The notes: generated by a model not told the origin, from the sequence alone. DNA of 64,000 nucleotides from Crotophaga sulcirostris (GCA_013397455.1 VYZB01000024.1:2189470-2253469), one strand, 5' to 3'. Shown: positions 1 to 12,807, counted from the stretch's first letter. Program-made: numbers and translations.

Positions 1-2
1 TT

Positions 3-8
3 TTTATT
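3..8 (-). terminator. Candidate poly(A) signal AATAAA at window edge
   Basis: A minus-strand AATAAA sits at the very start of the window, so its downstream G/T-rich element cannot be seen. If used, the CDK6 3' UTR would run about 12.8 kb, longer than the roughly 10 kb of the human gene. Confidence 0.2.
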
Positions 9-833
9 ATATTGATTTTCATACTGAACCCTCAGCACCCAACAATAAATAACAACTTTGCTTTTCTTGCACTGCCAGCAGCAAAACGTTCAGTTCCAAA
101 GGACTGTAATTCTGATAAAATACAATATTGATAACCTTCTGTGTGCCTTAATTTAATTTTGCTGTATTGACACATGATTATTTTTGCAGTCAACCATCTT
201 TACAAACTTGTAAAAGCTAAAGAGTATGGTATATGGTAAGGTGCATGCTCCGATGAACATCAATGCAGTCAAAGTAAAGTAGCCCCAGCTAAGGGTGTTC
301 TTAAAGCAGAAAGCCCCACAGGGTGAAATTTGGGACACAGAGCAGGCATGCAGTTAGATCAAAGGGCTTTGTTTGAAAGCTTGCAAAGGGAGCTCTAGAG
401 TTTCCAAAGTGTCTGCGTGATTTGCCAGCCATTCTGTACAGCAGAAACATACTTTTTTTCCCAACGTGTATATGGTAATCAGCAGCTGTGTGAGGAGAGA
501 GGCTGCAAGATTTCATGTACCACAATGGTGCAGTACTTTTATATACCACAGTTTGCATGTTATAGCCCCTTGATGTTACACTGAGGACTAAAAGGTAAAC
601 CAGTATGTTTGAGTAACAATTCAAGAAACCATTGTTACATTTTTCTGTACCTCTGTAGGTGATACTGTGTTTCACACATAGGTGGTTTTAATGCTGAATG
701 CAAAAAATGTAAAGAACACTGAGTAGTAACTATTAAGCACACAGAATAATAATAAAAAAGACGCACCTTTAAAAGAAACAGTAACACACGCACCTTTTTA
801 TGTTTGTACCCTGATTAAAAGAACATCATGAAT

Positions 834-841
834 TTCAAGTA
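834..841 (-). promoter_or_regulatory. Second miR-26 8-mer match, if still within the UTR
   Basis: Another TTCAAGTA on the plus strand gives TACTTGAA in CDK6 orientation. It is functional only if the transcript reaches past the AATAAA at 1165-1170 toward the window edge. Confidence 0.3.
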
Positions 842-987
842 TGAAGTGATACAGTGAAATCATGTCCTGTGAATAGGCATCAATGGCAGTCTAGGTAGTA
901 CAGTTTGCACCATAGGTAACTTTCCGTCTTGCAAAACAAAATCCTACTGCATGTGTAGGTAAAGTGACTTGAAACGCTAAAACTCGA

Positions 988-1011
988 TATGCCGGCTGTT
1001 CGGCCGGCATA
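988..1011. repeat. GC-rich perfect inverted repeat (hairpin)
   Basis: The arms TATGCCGGC (988-996) and GCCGGCATA (1003-1011) are perfectly complementary around a 6-base loop TGTTCG. The hairpin stands out from a strongly AT-rich, CpG-poor background and has CpGs in both arms and in the loop. Nothing around it resembles a transposon end or a known RNA gene. Function is unknown. Confidence 0.8.
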
Positions 1012-1164
1012 AGCTGATATAATGCTGTAGAAGTCAACAGGACTATGCTGCTTTCACCAGCTGAGTATATGCCCTAAGGTGAATGAAAAAGAAAATATTC
1101 AAAACTACTTTGTATGTTTTCCTCAAGTTATCAGATCCTAGACACCTCCAGAGGGAATTAATAT

Positions 1165-1170
1165 TTTATT
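1165..1170 (-). terminator. Candidate distal poly(A) signal AATAAA
   Basis: TTTATT on the plus strand gives a canonical AATAAA in CDK6 orientation, about 11.6 kb past the stop. A moderately G/T-rich segment (GGAGGTGTCTAGG) lies a few tens of bases downstream, as expected for a cleavage signal. A second AATAAA sits 91 bases upstream at 1256-1261. The choice among sites is a guess without transcript data. Confidence 0.3.
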
Positions 1171-4100
1171 ACAAAAAAGGGGGGGAGAAAAGAGAAAAAA
1201 ACAAGGCAAACAGCATTAGAAGCTGTTTTAACTTTCTGAATGTTTTTCATGTTATTTTATTTTTTAAATCATACTGAGAAATGAAGGCACCAAGGTAGAT
1301 TTTGATTTGCTAATAGATATTGGTTTGATGTAACATCAGTTAATAAAGTTACTCTGGATGTGTCTCAAAATCTGTCCTCACTGCACTGTTCATAGTATTC
1401 TGTAAACCTGAAAACACAAGCTTTAATAATGCCTTTTGAGAACATAACTTATCTTGCAGATTCTGAAACCAGTATCCCGTGAGGATTACAAACAGGCTTA
1501 ACTTTATACATGTCTTCTGTCAACTTCAGTGGGATTTCTAATGTGTAAGCTAGGCACACATGGAGTGTCTGCAGCAGTAAGAAATGAATCTTATTTCTGA
1601 TACTTTTCTGTACCAGCATCACGCTTTTCTCCACATATCCCAATGCCTCTAAGTGCACTTACGAACTTTTGTATAAAAATGTAATGAATAGAATTTCCAA
1701 GAGAAATAATGTTACTAGAATTAAGATTTCTATCATGCATTACCATTTATATAGTATTCTTGCTGATTTACTAAGCTTAAGTATCTTTATCTAGACCAGA
1801 GCTGCTTGACACTGAAATTTGTAGACTCACAAGGTCAAATTCTTGGTTTAATTTAACTGTAGTCAGTGGCATTACAACAAGAGTAAATTATGCTAAATGA
1901 TTTAAAATACTTTGAAACCCAAACACTATTTCATGCAATTGTCCATGCACAACCCCCTCCCCCCAATATTTGCTGCCTTTATGCTTTTGTTTACCCAACG
2001 ATCCTACTTAAAGCCCAGATGGGCAATTTGTATCGTTGCAAAAAACTGTCTTCAATGGCAAGATGCCACACAAACTTGGCCCCTGGCTTAAACATCTGGA
2101 ATTGACAGGTACCTGCTGGATCCCCTACAGGCACAGTAAAGCCAAAGGCAGCCTACATAATGTTATCTAATTTTAATTTTTCAGACAACATTCCTCCACT
2201 ATGTGTAAATTAGCTCTACAATAGCATTTCAAAGTAATCTTATGCCTTTACATATTAAAACAAACAAAAATACTCTAAAGCATAAACCCCATTATATCTG
2301 AACACACGTACTACTCTAGTTGCAAAACTCAGTGTACAGTAGGAAGCTTATTTTCCATTTTTTTGACCTAGCTTTTTGCCTCTCTATGAAATTAGCTCCA
2401 CTTTAACAACCAAAATGTATACTAAATGCAAATAAACAATAAAGCAGCAAGACTCGACACATTTTTTGGCAACTACCCTTTCACAGGACTAGTGTGTTTT
2501 CATAAAAAATAATATGCTGAATTACAATAACAATAATTTAGTTTAATGTCAAAATAACTTGCAGGTAAATGTCTCCACATCTTCAATAAACACTGACCTC
2601 ATTTACTGGTGTCTGGGTGCTCTTATTAACCATGTGTCCTCACAGCTACAGTCAATGACTAAAGGAGAGCATCTTTCTGCAACTACTTTCTGTGAGCACC
2701 TATGATCACACGAGTAACCCCTCCCAGCTCTGTGGGACTGCCCAGGAGAGGTACAGAACTCATGTGTTTGCATACTTGGGCTTTCAGACTGAAGAGTATG
2801 GAGCTAGTGAGGAAATACAAATACACACTGTTACACAGAAAAGTAGAAGATAGACATACAAACAAAAGCATGTTGTGATGCTTTCATGAGTTATAATATA
2901 ATTTCCAAAGTATACATTTCGACTTCTAAGGCATCATTTTAAGGGTATATTTTTTCTTTAACTAGAGCATTCAAAGTCATTATACTTTTAAAGCTGTTCA
3001 AAGTAATGCAGCTAAATATTAAATTAAAAATAAAACCCATACAAGATTCAATGGCAGATATAGACCACTTAAATGAATTGGAATGAAATGGACCGTAAAT
3101 ACATTAATTTGCATGCCTGAAAAAAGTTTACAAAGAAATCAAAGACTGAAAGGAAAGAAAGGCTTGGTTTCAGTGCCAAAATCATACAGCTTTGTGTAGA
3201 AAACAGATTCTATCAGAAAAAAAAGCAGACATCTTTATATTTTTGTTTATCTTAAGTATTTTAAAATGTCTTTCTCACTTCAACAGAAGTGACTGCCTTG
3301 CCTTTGAAAGCCGCCTGGCTAAGAGTCCTTAAGACTCTTTCAGGCCCTGTTGCAACTGGAACCGGCTCTCATCCCTTACTGAAAAGCACGGCCATAGTGT
3401 AAACTTCTTGTGCCCACATTGCTGTGACTCTAAGCAGGTTGTAGGAGGGTAGTTTAGTCTCTGGGAAAAGAGATTTTGAACACTGCAGAAAATGATAGTG
3501 AGGTTATTTAACAGTGCAGAATGCAAGGAAGGTGCCATGGATATCAAATTCTCTTTGTTGGAATCTAAATAGAGACAAATCATTCACTTAATATTGACCA
3601 CCAGACAGTGATCAAAATGGTTAGACAGTGCTGGCCTGCTCTGGTTTTAAGCTGGTAAACTAGAATAATGCTTTTCTATTCAATTTATGTGCATGAGGAA
3701 GGAAAATGGTGGTACCAGAGGTGAAATAAATCAAAACAAAAGAAGGCTGGAAAACCACTGGGGTGCTAGATGTTTAGGGACAAAAAGGAAAGGATGGATC
3801 AATCTTCGAAGTCCCTTCAGCCTTTCATCTCATGACACTGCAGTCCTACTCTCATGTTATGATAGGTAACTTCAGTTCAAAATGTGCATGCCAATCAATA
3901 CTTTCAGGCAAGCACATCCCCACTGAACTCATATAAGCCACCTTGTACAGCCTTGCATCCAGAAGCTTCTTGCCAGCATCTGATTTCTGATGTACTTTTT
4001 GTTGTAGTTGCAACCCATGGTTACAGCCACCTTTGTTACAAGGAACTCCAAGGAACTTGCAGGATGAAATCCCTGCAAGAAATCATGATGAATTTTGGGT

Positions 4101-4558
4101 CTTGCTCGAAAAAGATTGAGAAGCACTTCTTATTTAAGTAGCCCTCTGCAGATGCAGGCTATATTTTGAACCCAGTTTGGTGGTTTGTTTTTTTTATTAT
4201 TGATGAAGGATGACTGTTTGAGATACGTCAGCATTCATCTGGAATAAACCACTTTGTCTTTTCCCACAGCATGTCCAGAATTCACAGTCATTCTTTTTGT
4301 GTACTTAAGAGAGCTTTCTTAGGGGAGTTCTTACAACACCGCTGTTTAAAATGCAAAAAAGTCAACTGTCATAGAGATAGTAAACACACTGTCCCCTCCA
4401 GATCCTGGAAAGACTCTTCCTTGGGAGAAGATATTGGGGGTTACACTCTATCTGTGCCTAGTACTTGTAGCAGGGCTCTGTACTCAAAACTGCCATAGCA
4501 AAAAGCAAAGGAATGTGATGGACTGCCTACATCCAAGTCATCTTGAGAGTTGGGGACC

Positions 4559-4566
4559 TTCAAGTA
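4559..4566 (-). promoter_or_regulatory. miR-26 8-mer seed match in CDK6 3' UTR
   Basis: The plus-strand TTCAAGTA reads TACTTGAA in the transcript, a full 8-mer match for miR-26. miR-26 is reported to repress several G1 regulators including CDK6. It lies in the distal UTR, so it would be lost from isoforms using internal poly(A) sites. Confidence 0.45.
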
Positions 4567-6222
4567 AGGAAGAACTGTTTCTTAGTTGCTCTGCCTCATG
4601 CAGAGCAGAAACCTCTCCCTGGGAACAGTGATCTCAAGGAAGGGGAAGGGAAAGGGGCTAAGCAATAGAAGGATGGCATTGCTGGTCTTGTTTGTATCCA
4701 TTAAAAACTTCTGTATAACAGAAGCATCATTGGCTGCTCTTGTAAACATGTACATCACAGACAGTTGTCCAGGGATGTTCTATATTTAGTAAATAACCTT
4801 CTAAATAAAAAATGTTTTGGCTGATCAAACATGTTACGTTTAATACATTTTTTTTGAGTTCATCTCTTTGTTAGAATCAACGAGTGTAAAAGTAGCACAC
4901 ACTTTGCCATCTTCTACTGCAGTAGAATGAGAAGCAAGGAAAAACTACAGTACAAATCATTGGCTGCTTGCAGACCGCGGGGCTGGAGAATCACAAGGCA
5001 GTAATTCAGCTCACAACTTTGAAAGTAGCTGTGGAAGTATCTGCAGGGTCAGACACAAGTGACAGGTAATGGAAGTGTCATTGCAGTAAGAGGAATCACG
5101 GTGATGAAAGACTGTTGAGGAATAGACTCCCCAGGGCTTCTTTCATAGTGTCACAGTAGGATGATCTGGGATAAGGAAAGGACAATGTGAGTGGCCAAAT
5201 GATCTATCATGATACATATTTAACAAATGCCAGAGAACTACTGTGTAGAATTACAGGTTTCCCATCCCTGGAACTTTGAAATTTGTTCCTGTGCCAAGCT
5301 TTGTTGCTCACACTTAATGGAAGGATGAAAATTAGCTGCTCTATGCCAACACTTACCCAGCCACCCACACACATGGACTAAACACAACAAAATGCTACAC
5401 AGATCTTATATTCTGTATTTCTGGAGGTGGCACAACAATAGTTGAAGGTAGCTCTCAGATTGGCACAGCATCTCAGAAAGCTCCATTCCTGCTTTACAAC
5501 TTACTAAAAGACTTTTTTTTCCATGGCAGATGGTTCTGCAGTATTGCTTACACTGGGTGTTGGACAGACTTGCTAGGCTCTCAGACTTGCTCCTGTAAGA
5601 TTGGTGAACTACTTAGACTGATCCAGTCAAACTTGCGTGTGGGTAATCTTATCAAAATCCAAGTGCTCAAAACCATGCCATCTTGGATTGGCCAAAGATT
5701 TTCAGTTTGCAATGCACAATGGTATTGCACGCTAACGACACTGTTAGTGACTGTCCTGTGTTAGAGCTGTACGTTCTCCATGTCTGCAGCTGAACTGCAG
5801 GCAGTGTCTGTGTGGATAGCTTAATCTGCTCTCAAACTGTCTCATAAGACCTTTTTTTATATCTGCACAGAAAACCATCTAGCTTCTGCAAAACCTGATT
5901 TAAAAAACAGAGCTATTGCTATGTTGAAAAACTGCACTGCAATTCGTGACTTCAGTTGGCATAATGAGTATTGGGGAGTAAAATCCTCTACAAGATTCTT
6001 TCTTTATCATCTTATGCTTAGGAAAGTGAATCACAGGAGAAAAAATATATGGGAAAAAAGTCTTCCCCCTACACTTCTACTTAACTTTTCCAAGTATTCA
6101 AATCCACTTCCCAAATTGTCCTGAACTCTCCTAATCTCTGCCCATTTTCCTATCTTTGCAGCACTTCACAAATTTCCTCTCTCACCTTGCTACTCAAAAT
6201 AGTTCCTAACATTCAAGAACTG

Positions 6223-6244
6223 TTTTTTTTTTTTAAAAAAAAAA
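6223..6244. repeat. T12/A10 palindromic run
   Basis: Twelve T residues run directly into ten A residues, a perfect A/T palindrome in the putative 3' UTR. A similar T12/A7 junction is at 28704-28722. Such runs are nucleosome-disfavouring and slip easily. No other meaning is seen. Confidence 0.8.
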
Positions 6245-6911
6245 GCTGAGGATTTGCATAATGTGACATACGTATGAAACACGGAAAAAGAGGAAAGGCT
6301 GCATCTTGCAGAAACTTAATTACAAACTCTTTAGGAGTGATTTAATAAGGAAGCTGGCAGTCTGTGAAAAATTTGTGTTCCATTCAGTGGCACAGACAGT
6401 GCTCTCTGGCTGGGTTTGACATAAGCATGTCAATGGGAGCAAGGAGCCATGTAAACATTAGGAAATGTATTTTTTTCTGGCATGTGGATAGGTTTAAGGT
6501 GCAGAAAGCTAAACAGTGCATATGCAAATTTAGCTTACTTAAAAATGGATAGCAAGCTTGAGAGCTTTACAAGACATCCAGGTAGATATCACCAAAGTAA
6601 ACCGCAAGTTAAAGATTACCTAGTTTCCTTTCTCCTTTCAGTCCAACAGTATAGCCTGCGTTAGTGCAAATGGACATTAAAATGGTAGTTAGAATAAGTT
6701 CATACTTGGATTCTTTTTTTCCATAATACTCTACCAGCTTTGCAAGGTCAGTGAAAAAGTATCAGTTTCAATGCATATTTAATACACATCGTTTGTATTT
6801 ACATTTTTCACATTATAAATATGCTCCTTTTCCCTTATTGCAATATTTTTTTCCCAATAGTTCCTTAAAATCTCATTTTTAATCTTTACTAAATGTCAGT
6901 TGTTTGCTGGT

Positions 6912-6933
6912 TTTATTTTTTTTATTTTTTATT
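6912..6933 (-). terminator. Candidate internal poly(A) signal cluster
   Basis: Three AATAAA hexamers in CDK6 orientation (6912-6917, 6921-6926, 6928-6933) lie in an A-rich stretch about 5.9 kb past the stop. They could support a shorter mRNA isoform. The same A-run would also cause internal oligo-dT priming, so cDNA ends here would need care. Confidence 0.25.
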
Positions 6934-8700
6934 TTTTTTTAAGAAGGCAATATCTTTTGTCTGATCTTTTTTGGAAACAAAAAAAGTCTTCTCTACCACA
7001 ATCATCCAGTATCAAAAAATCCATTGCAGAATCTCTTCTTACTTTCTCTAGTAATGCATAAGACTCATTGACATTGGGCGATGTTAAGCCCACCAATATA
7101 TTCTAACGTGGATAAAATATTTAATCTGAAGGAAAGAAATGCCATATGGTTAGAGAGTTTTGGATTATTTTAGCTGCTTTGCACAGTCTTTCAAAGGAGG
7201 CTGGAAGTCTGAATATTGCAAAAGCTCTCAAAGGACTTTAGGTCAAAGCAAATTTTCTACTAACTTTACTCAATGCAGCCTTGGGCTTTTCTGCTCAGAA
7301 AACAGAAAGCCCATCTAAGGACAGTGACAGCTAATTTCAGATTCCACTAATCACTTAAAGAACTAATGGCCTTGCAGAATCAATTTTGATAAGTTCCTAT
7401 ATGATTCAGTTCTGTTTGGGTACCCATCACTGCCTGAATTAAAAACATCGACAAATTTTTTCAGGAATGGAAAAACAGATTAATTTCAAAATTTTGAGTG
7501 TAACACCTCAATGAATGATTTTTAGCTGGTTTCTACAAGAACCTAATGACCTATTTTTTTATATTATCTGTGCACGCTACTCCTAAGTGTTTTTTATGGT
7601 CCTTGTATTTTGTATATATTACATATCAGTATTCAATACTAGCTAAGCTTCAAACTAAAGGGAAGAAATAACATGTGGCAAAAGTATATTTGTCAGTTCA
7701 TATGTCCACATCTTTCTTCTTTTGATGGTCTAGGTAATTTAAATTTCTGAGAAAGCTTCTTAATGTTTTATGTAAATTACTGGGATTTGATGTTTACAAA
7801 GTCTGGTCCAGAAACCAGAATTATATTACAACCTTTATCTAACAATTTGCAGAACAAAGAGATATAATAAAATAAATAGCTTACAAATAAAACTCCTATT
7901 TGAGTTGCACAGCCTGTTATACTGTTAAAATTGTAGTCATGATTTTGCACATCTGAACTATGCTTACACAAAAAAACAGATATGAAAATGAAACTTGGAA
8001 GGTTAAACATATAAAAACTCATTTGCTTTTCTAGAGATTGTTTCTGAATTTTTTCTTCATGGAAAGTGATCTGTATACTCCAATACTTAGTAATCAAAAA
8101 GAAGTAAAAATGATAGCTTATTAGCAGTCAGTTATTGAAGATTTCACTATATAACATGTTATTAATCTCTGTGAAAGTAAAAATATATTTCTTAAATTTT
8201 CCTGCACAACTACAGTTTGGAAAAACATTTTTTCTAATATGCTAATTCCAAGAAAATCATTTGCACATTAAGAGAAGTGTGAAATCCCATTAACATTCAA
8301 AAAAGATTTTGATATTTAGAATCAGCTTTGTAGCAATAAAATAAATATGTTAGGTTCCTAAGCTTGTGATCAATTCAAGTTTCAAGCAAAACACAACAAA
8401 AGCACCCTAATAGCCTAGTATCTTCTAATTCACATTGTATATAAAATCAATCTATTCCTCAAACTACTGTATATAAAAAATACTACCAAAGTGGTTCTAT
8501 AAAACAGACTTCTTAGAATAAAATTCCTCATTATTCAACTGTTTCTTATACATGGAAAATAATTAATTTATGTGGCCTTTTAAACCAAACTTTGTGGTTT
8601 ATGATTCAAATACATATTTGACAACTGATGTGTTTTCAGTTGTGAGTCAGATAAGTGCTCCAAGTTTGTTGGCTAAAAGACCAAAACATCATGTTTTCTC

Positions 8701-8706
8701 TTTATT
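8701..8706 (-). terminator. Candidate proximal poly(A) signal AATAAA
   Basis: A single canonical AATAAA in CDK6 orientation lies about 4.1 kb downstream of the stop. If used, it would produce an mRNA that keeps the miR-29 matches but loses both miR-26 matches. No transcript evidence is available. Confidence 0.2.
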
Positions 8707-8955
8707 TTCCATGTTAGAGTTGGCCTAATATCTAACAGCAGAGAGAATTATATATATATAATAAAACATACTTCTCAAAGATAGCGAGCGAACCTGTGAA
8801 AAGTAGCATGGCACAGTATTTTCTCCTCATTCACCAAAACAACCATTGAATGTAAAAACCCACAAGAGTTATGATAATGGCTATCCTCCCCCATGCAGAA
8901 GATGCTCAAATGCTACGACTTACTGATTCCTTTCATGTAAAATGCCCTGTACATA

Positions 8956-8963
8956 TAGCACCA
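8956..8963 (-). promoter_or_regulatory. miR-29 8-mer seed match in CDK6 3' UTR
   Basis: The plus-strand TAGCACCA reads TGGTGCTA in the transcript, a full 8-mer match to the miR-29 seed. miR-29 repression of CDK6 is established in mammals, so this is a plausible functional site. A weaker 7-mer match (TGGTGCT) lies at 10348-10354. Confidence 0.55.
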
Positions 8964-10347
8964 AAGTTCGATGTTTTGCAAACATTTTTTTGGTGTGATT
9001 TAGGATAGAAATCAAAGAGAAAAGTACTCTAACGTTTACCATTGTGGACTAATAGGCTGAAAAAAAATGGAGTGTGGGCACATCCTACACAGAAATATGC
9101 ACAAACCCTATTTATGCACAAACTCTATGTTTAGAATTTCACTTGGCACACAGAAGACAACATAGGTGTAAGCAAGGAGGTACACAAAGAGATTTTTTTT
9201 TAATCATTGGTGGACTACAAGAAGCAACACTTGGTAACAGGGACGTAGGGGACACTGACATTGTGCAGCTATTGAAAACTTGGAAGAAACTTGTTGGAAA
9301 TAGCACCTGTGAGCATCACTGAAACTTGTTTCCATAAGAGAGCTGAAGGAGATGAACTGGAGACCCAGACTAAGCGTGGAGACAGGGTGAGGAGAGAAAA
9401 GGGCTGCTCCAGACCTATCGCTATGGTTCAGCACTTAGCACTTCACTAGCTGACTTTGGTGATTCTTTTCCTTGGCTATTAGTTCTGTTTTTCCTGCAGA
9501 ATTATGTAGTAGTGATAAAAATAAGGTTGGTGGGAGATAGAAATTACTCCTTCCATTACTTAGAACACCCTGTTCTGCGCTGAGAAGAGTGCAGTGCCTG
9601 GTTGTGGGTGCTTTAGAAGCTAAACTTCTATACTTATTTTTAATATATTTTTTGTTAGCCATTTTTAGCTGCTGTTGAACCACTCCTGTAGAACACATTC
9701 AGACATAGTCACTGTTAAGAAAAATTGCACTCTGAAATCTTATTCAAAGCGTGTATGACTTCTCATCACAGTCTAGAATATACATGTCAAGGAGCAATTT
9801 CTTTTTCATGTATACCTACATCCTAAACATATACCAGTAATGAGTAAAGGTACTCGGATACTAGAGCTATGCAAGTAAAATAAAATAGCAAGGGCATGGG
9901 CTCGAGCACAGTCCCACAGTTGTCTGTACTGTCTAGATATCAGCATACCTGACATGATTTTAGTCAGTGCCAGCACGTTGCCCAGCCAGAGAACAGGCTT
10001 TCTCAGTTTACTAGTGTAAGTGGAGCCCCATGGTTTCACAGGGAAGACTGGAATAAAGTAAGCTATATTGTGTCAAATGGAATTTCCTCCTAAAGAGGTC
10101 TTGGAAAGCAGATCATTTGAGAAGTCCTTTGAATCTAGGCCCTTGCTACCACAAGGACTCCATTAGATAAATCTTTTCCCTGACCCTGCCAAAACAGAAC
10201 TTCGATTTCTCTTTTTTTTTTTCTTTTTTTTGTTCCTGCCATTCCCACTGGAAGGATGTTCCAGAATGTGACTGTTACTGCTGTTCTTCTCAAACTGTTC
10301 ACCTGAATACTCCCATTTATAACCCGATCCTATATGAGGCAACGTAC

Positions 10348-10354
10348 AGCACCA
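10348..10354 (-). promoter_or_regulatory. miR-29 7-mer seed match in CDK6 3' UTR
   Basis: The plus-strand AGCACCA reads TGGTGCT in the transcript, a 7-mer-m8 match to miR-29 about 2.5 kb past the stop. It is nearer the coding region than the 8-mer at 8956-8963. A 7-mer alone is weak evidence. Confidence 0.4.
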
Positions 10355-12807
10355 TGTTGCAGAAGCTCTGCTTCTGATTCCATAAGACAGCCTCTGCTTT
10401 TCTCTACTGCTGTCTAAGCTCTTTTTCTGATTGTACAGATTGGGAAATACTGCTCTAGTAGATAACTTCCTTGTGATTTCCATATTCTTATTAGTTTTTG
10501 GGCCAACACTAACCTTTTACTTAAAGCATTGTCTTCCCTCCTCTTTGTTTTACTGCTCTAGTAATGTACCTACAATAAGCAATCATATTCTCTTCTAGCC
10601 TTTGCTTTGCTAAGCTTAATACAACAAGTTCTTCTAAGATTGGAGGGTTAGTGGCCATGACCACTCCCTGACCTTCAGCTTGCCGCTTGTAGAGCTTTCA
10701 AAAGTTTTGTATTATGCAGCTGTAGTACCTCTGTGTGCAGATGCCTCGTGCATGCTCTTGCCAATTTGCAACTTGCCTGTTCATGCTGGTAGGTTTTGCA
10801 TAGGCATCATTCTGGGCATGAAGAAAAGCACAGGCCACTTCATGCATGCATGCAAGTGGTCCTTTAAAAATCTGGCTTATTCAACACAGACCTAATTTAA
10901 CCATATGTCGCATAGCTCTGTGTAACGAAAAGATTTATCCAAGAGACAGATATGAACCACTCTCTGTCCTAGCAATGGACCACGTCCCAGAGAGTGCAGA
11001 TAACTGAAACACAGTTAACAGTGAAGTTTGCCACAACAGCCAGTCTATCACAGGACTGAGAAACCTGCCAGGGAGTTGGCTACAAATTTCCATGCCAGAG
11101 CTGGAAAAATTGTATTGCTTAACTCACTGATAAGGGCCTGCTACTGCCAACCATGCTATGAGTGAGGATATAACGCGGGCTCACTAGCTAGACAGGATGA
11201 AATAGAGATGAGGAAGAGAGAAGCCTGAGAGATTATCACAGGAGAAAGCAAAGCTAGCTGCCTCATTTATCATCAATTACGCTTCAATAGTGTATATTCA
11301 TGGTTCTGTGGTACAGGCTAACTCGTTGGACCAATATTTTCCCCCAGGTCATATTCAGGTAAATGCACTAAAGTCGTGCTAGGGAACAGCTTTTATGGAT
11401 TTAAAATATTTCTTTTTTCCCAGTACAGTATTAAAAAAATAAAAGCTTCTTTTTTAAAATACTGAAAATATATTTTAGTTAAGGTAAAAATACTAAATAT
11501 AAAAATTTAATGTAATATTCAAAAGATCTGTGCTACAAAGGCATGTGAGTTGCTTAGTTATTTTGACATTCAATAATGGCACATTAACCCTAGAGGATAA
11601 GCATGTGCCAGTATACCCACATGGTGGTTTAGGAGAGAAGCTCATGCATTTCTGCATAGAGAACAAGTCTGCTGAATGACATCTGAGGGATTTTTGTGAC
11701 AGTAATGTTCATGCACTTGTGATGCATGGAGGGGTTTTATAGGTAAGACAGCACAGTATACAGCATACAATTCAGCACAAACACTAGTCTGTGCTTCTTA
11801 TAGGTACAGGATTCTCTGTTTCTGAACTGGAAATGTTCTTTTCTATTTTCCTTTTTGACTGCTAATCAGAACAGGTTGAAGGCAAAAATCTGTACTGATT
11901 TTCATTGGCTCTGCTCATGTCTTTGAGCTGCATATCAGAAAGTTTGGAATGAGAAAAAGAAAGTGTGCTTGCAGCTGTTTCTAGGGGAGAATGATGTGTT
12001 AGATGATGGGCTAGAATGTGCCTGGATTCCAACACAAACTGGCCATTTGGAAACCAAAAGACTCTTTAAGAACAGCACTCTAGAATTTTTTAAAAACTAT
12101 TGTTTTTTGCAAGATACACACAAACTTAGCTAGATTATAACTCCTTTGTGTATGAAAAAAACCTAAAAGATGAGACATTTTTTATGATCATCATCATCTC
12201 TATTTTTATAGACCAATGAAATCATAAAATAATCCATCCAAGTTTTCAAGTGGGGAAGCACCTGTATGTATGCTATGAATCAACAGTAGCTGGATGTATT
12301 AATGCATGTATCAGTGAACTGCAGATTGCAGAGATCTGATATTTCAATGCCATTCTTTAAATATCACTGTCAGAGATCACATAATAATAACAAAAAAGTA
12401 CCAAATCATGCTTCAGCAGCTAGAGAGAGAGATTGCATCATGGTTTGGCAATGACTCGATCATCCTACTTCACACAGGCAGCATTCAATACTAAAAGGAT
12501 AAAATGGCAGCAAAACCGGTCAGCAGCTTCTCTTCATCTGGAATTTTCCCAGGTAGATAAACAAAACAAAGCCAAAACAAACATAAAGCTGCAAAGGGAA
12601 CAGGTCAAAGCTCTGGCCCTTGCGTTGCTCTGATGAAAGTAAACTAGATTGTTTTTCTTAGATAAGCTCATCACAATCCCAAAATAAAAGATAAGTGCAT
12701 AAAACCTCCAAATAATGATCTTCGCTAGAACAGCTATGTGGTTTGTATGAGACAGTGGCCTCGTCAGCTACACGTCTTGTTCATTTATGGTTCACCTTCA
12801 GTCAGCA

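Larger units (their letters stand above)
1..1164. other. End of CDK6 3' UTR or downstream flank; no gene seen
   Basis: This AT-rich sequence lies beyond the likely end of CDK6, or is its last kilobase. It holds a miR-26 8-mer seed match in CDK6 orientation (834-841), a miR-15/16-type 7-mer (77-83), a GC-rich perfect hairpin (988-1011) and a minus-strand AATAAA at 3-8. The 124-codon frame at 301-675 has no recognisable domain and I treat it as chance. The microRNA matches weakly favour transcription as UTR, but seed matches are common by chance. Confidence 0.4.
1165..12807 (-). other. CDK6: CDK6 3' untranslated region, distal end uncertain
   Basis: No further splice-bounded coding sequence follows the CDK6 stop. 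The human CDK6 mRNA has an unusually long 3' UTR of roughly 10 kb, so by homology this AT-rich, gene-free stretch is mostly mature mRNA. I set the limit at a minus-strand AATAAA (1165-1170), but the transcript could end earlier, or continue to the AATAAA at 3-8. Supporting marks in the transcribed orientation are one 8-mer (8956-8963) and one 7-mer (10348-10354) miR-29 seed match, an 8-mer miR-26 match (4559-4566), a miR-34-type 7-mer (5800-5806), a miR-124-type 7-mer (1284-1290) and a Pumilio-like TGTAAATA (6796-6803). I found no let-7 seed match CTACCTC. Open frames here are under 110 codons on either strand and resemble nothing I know. Confidence 0.6.

Noticed and set aside
301..675. Minus-strand 124-codon open frame
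   Set aside because: No recognisable domain, odd composition, lies in CDK6 3' UTR or its flank, and its length is within chance for AT-rich sequence of this size.
988..1011. Hairpin as a bacterial-type terminator or contaminant
   Set aside because: No following T run, and the sequence lies in continuous vertebrate CDK6-flanking DNA.
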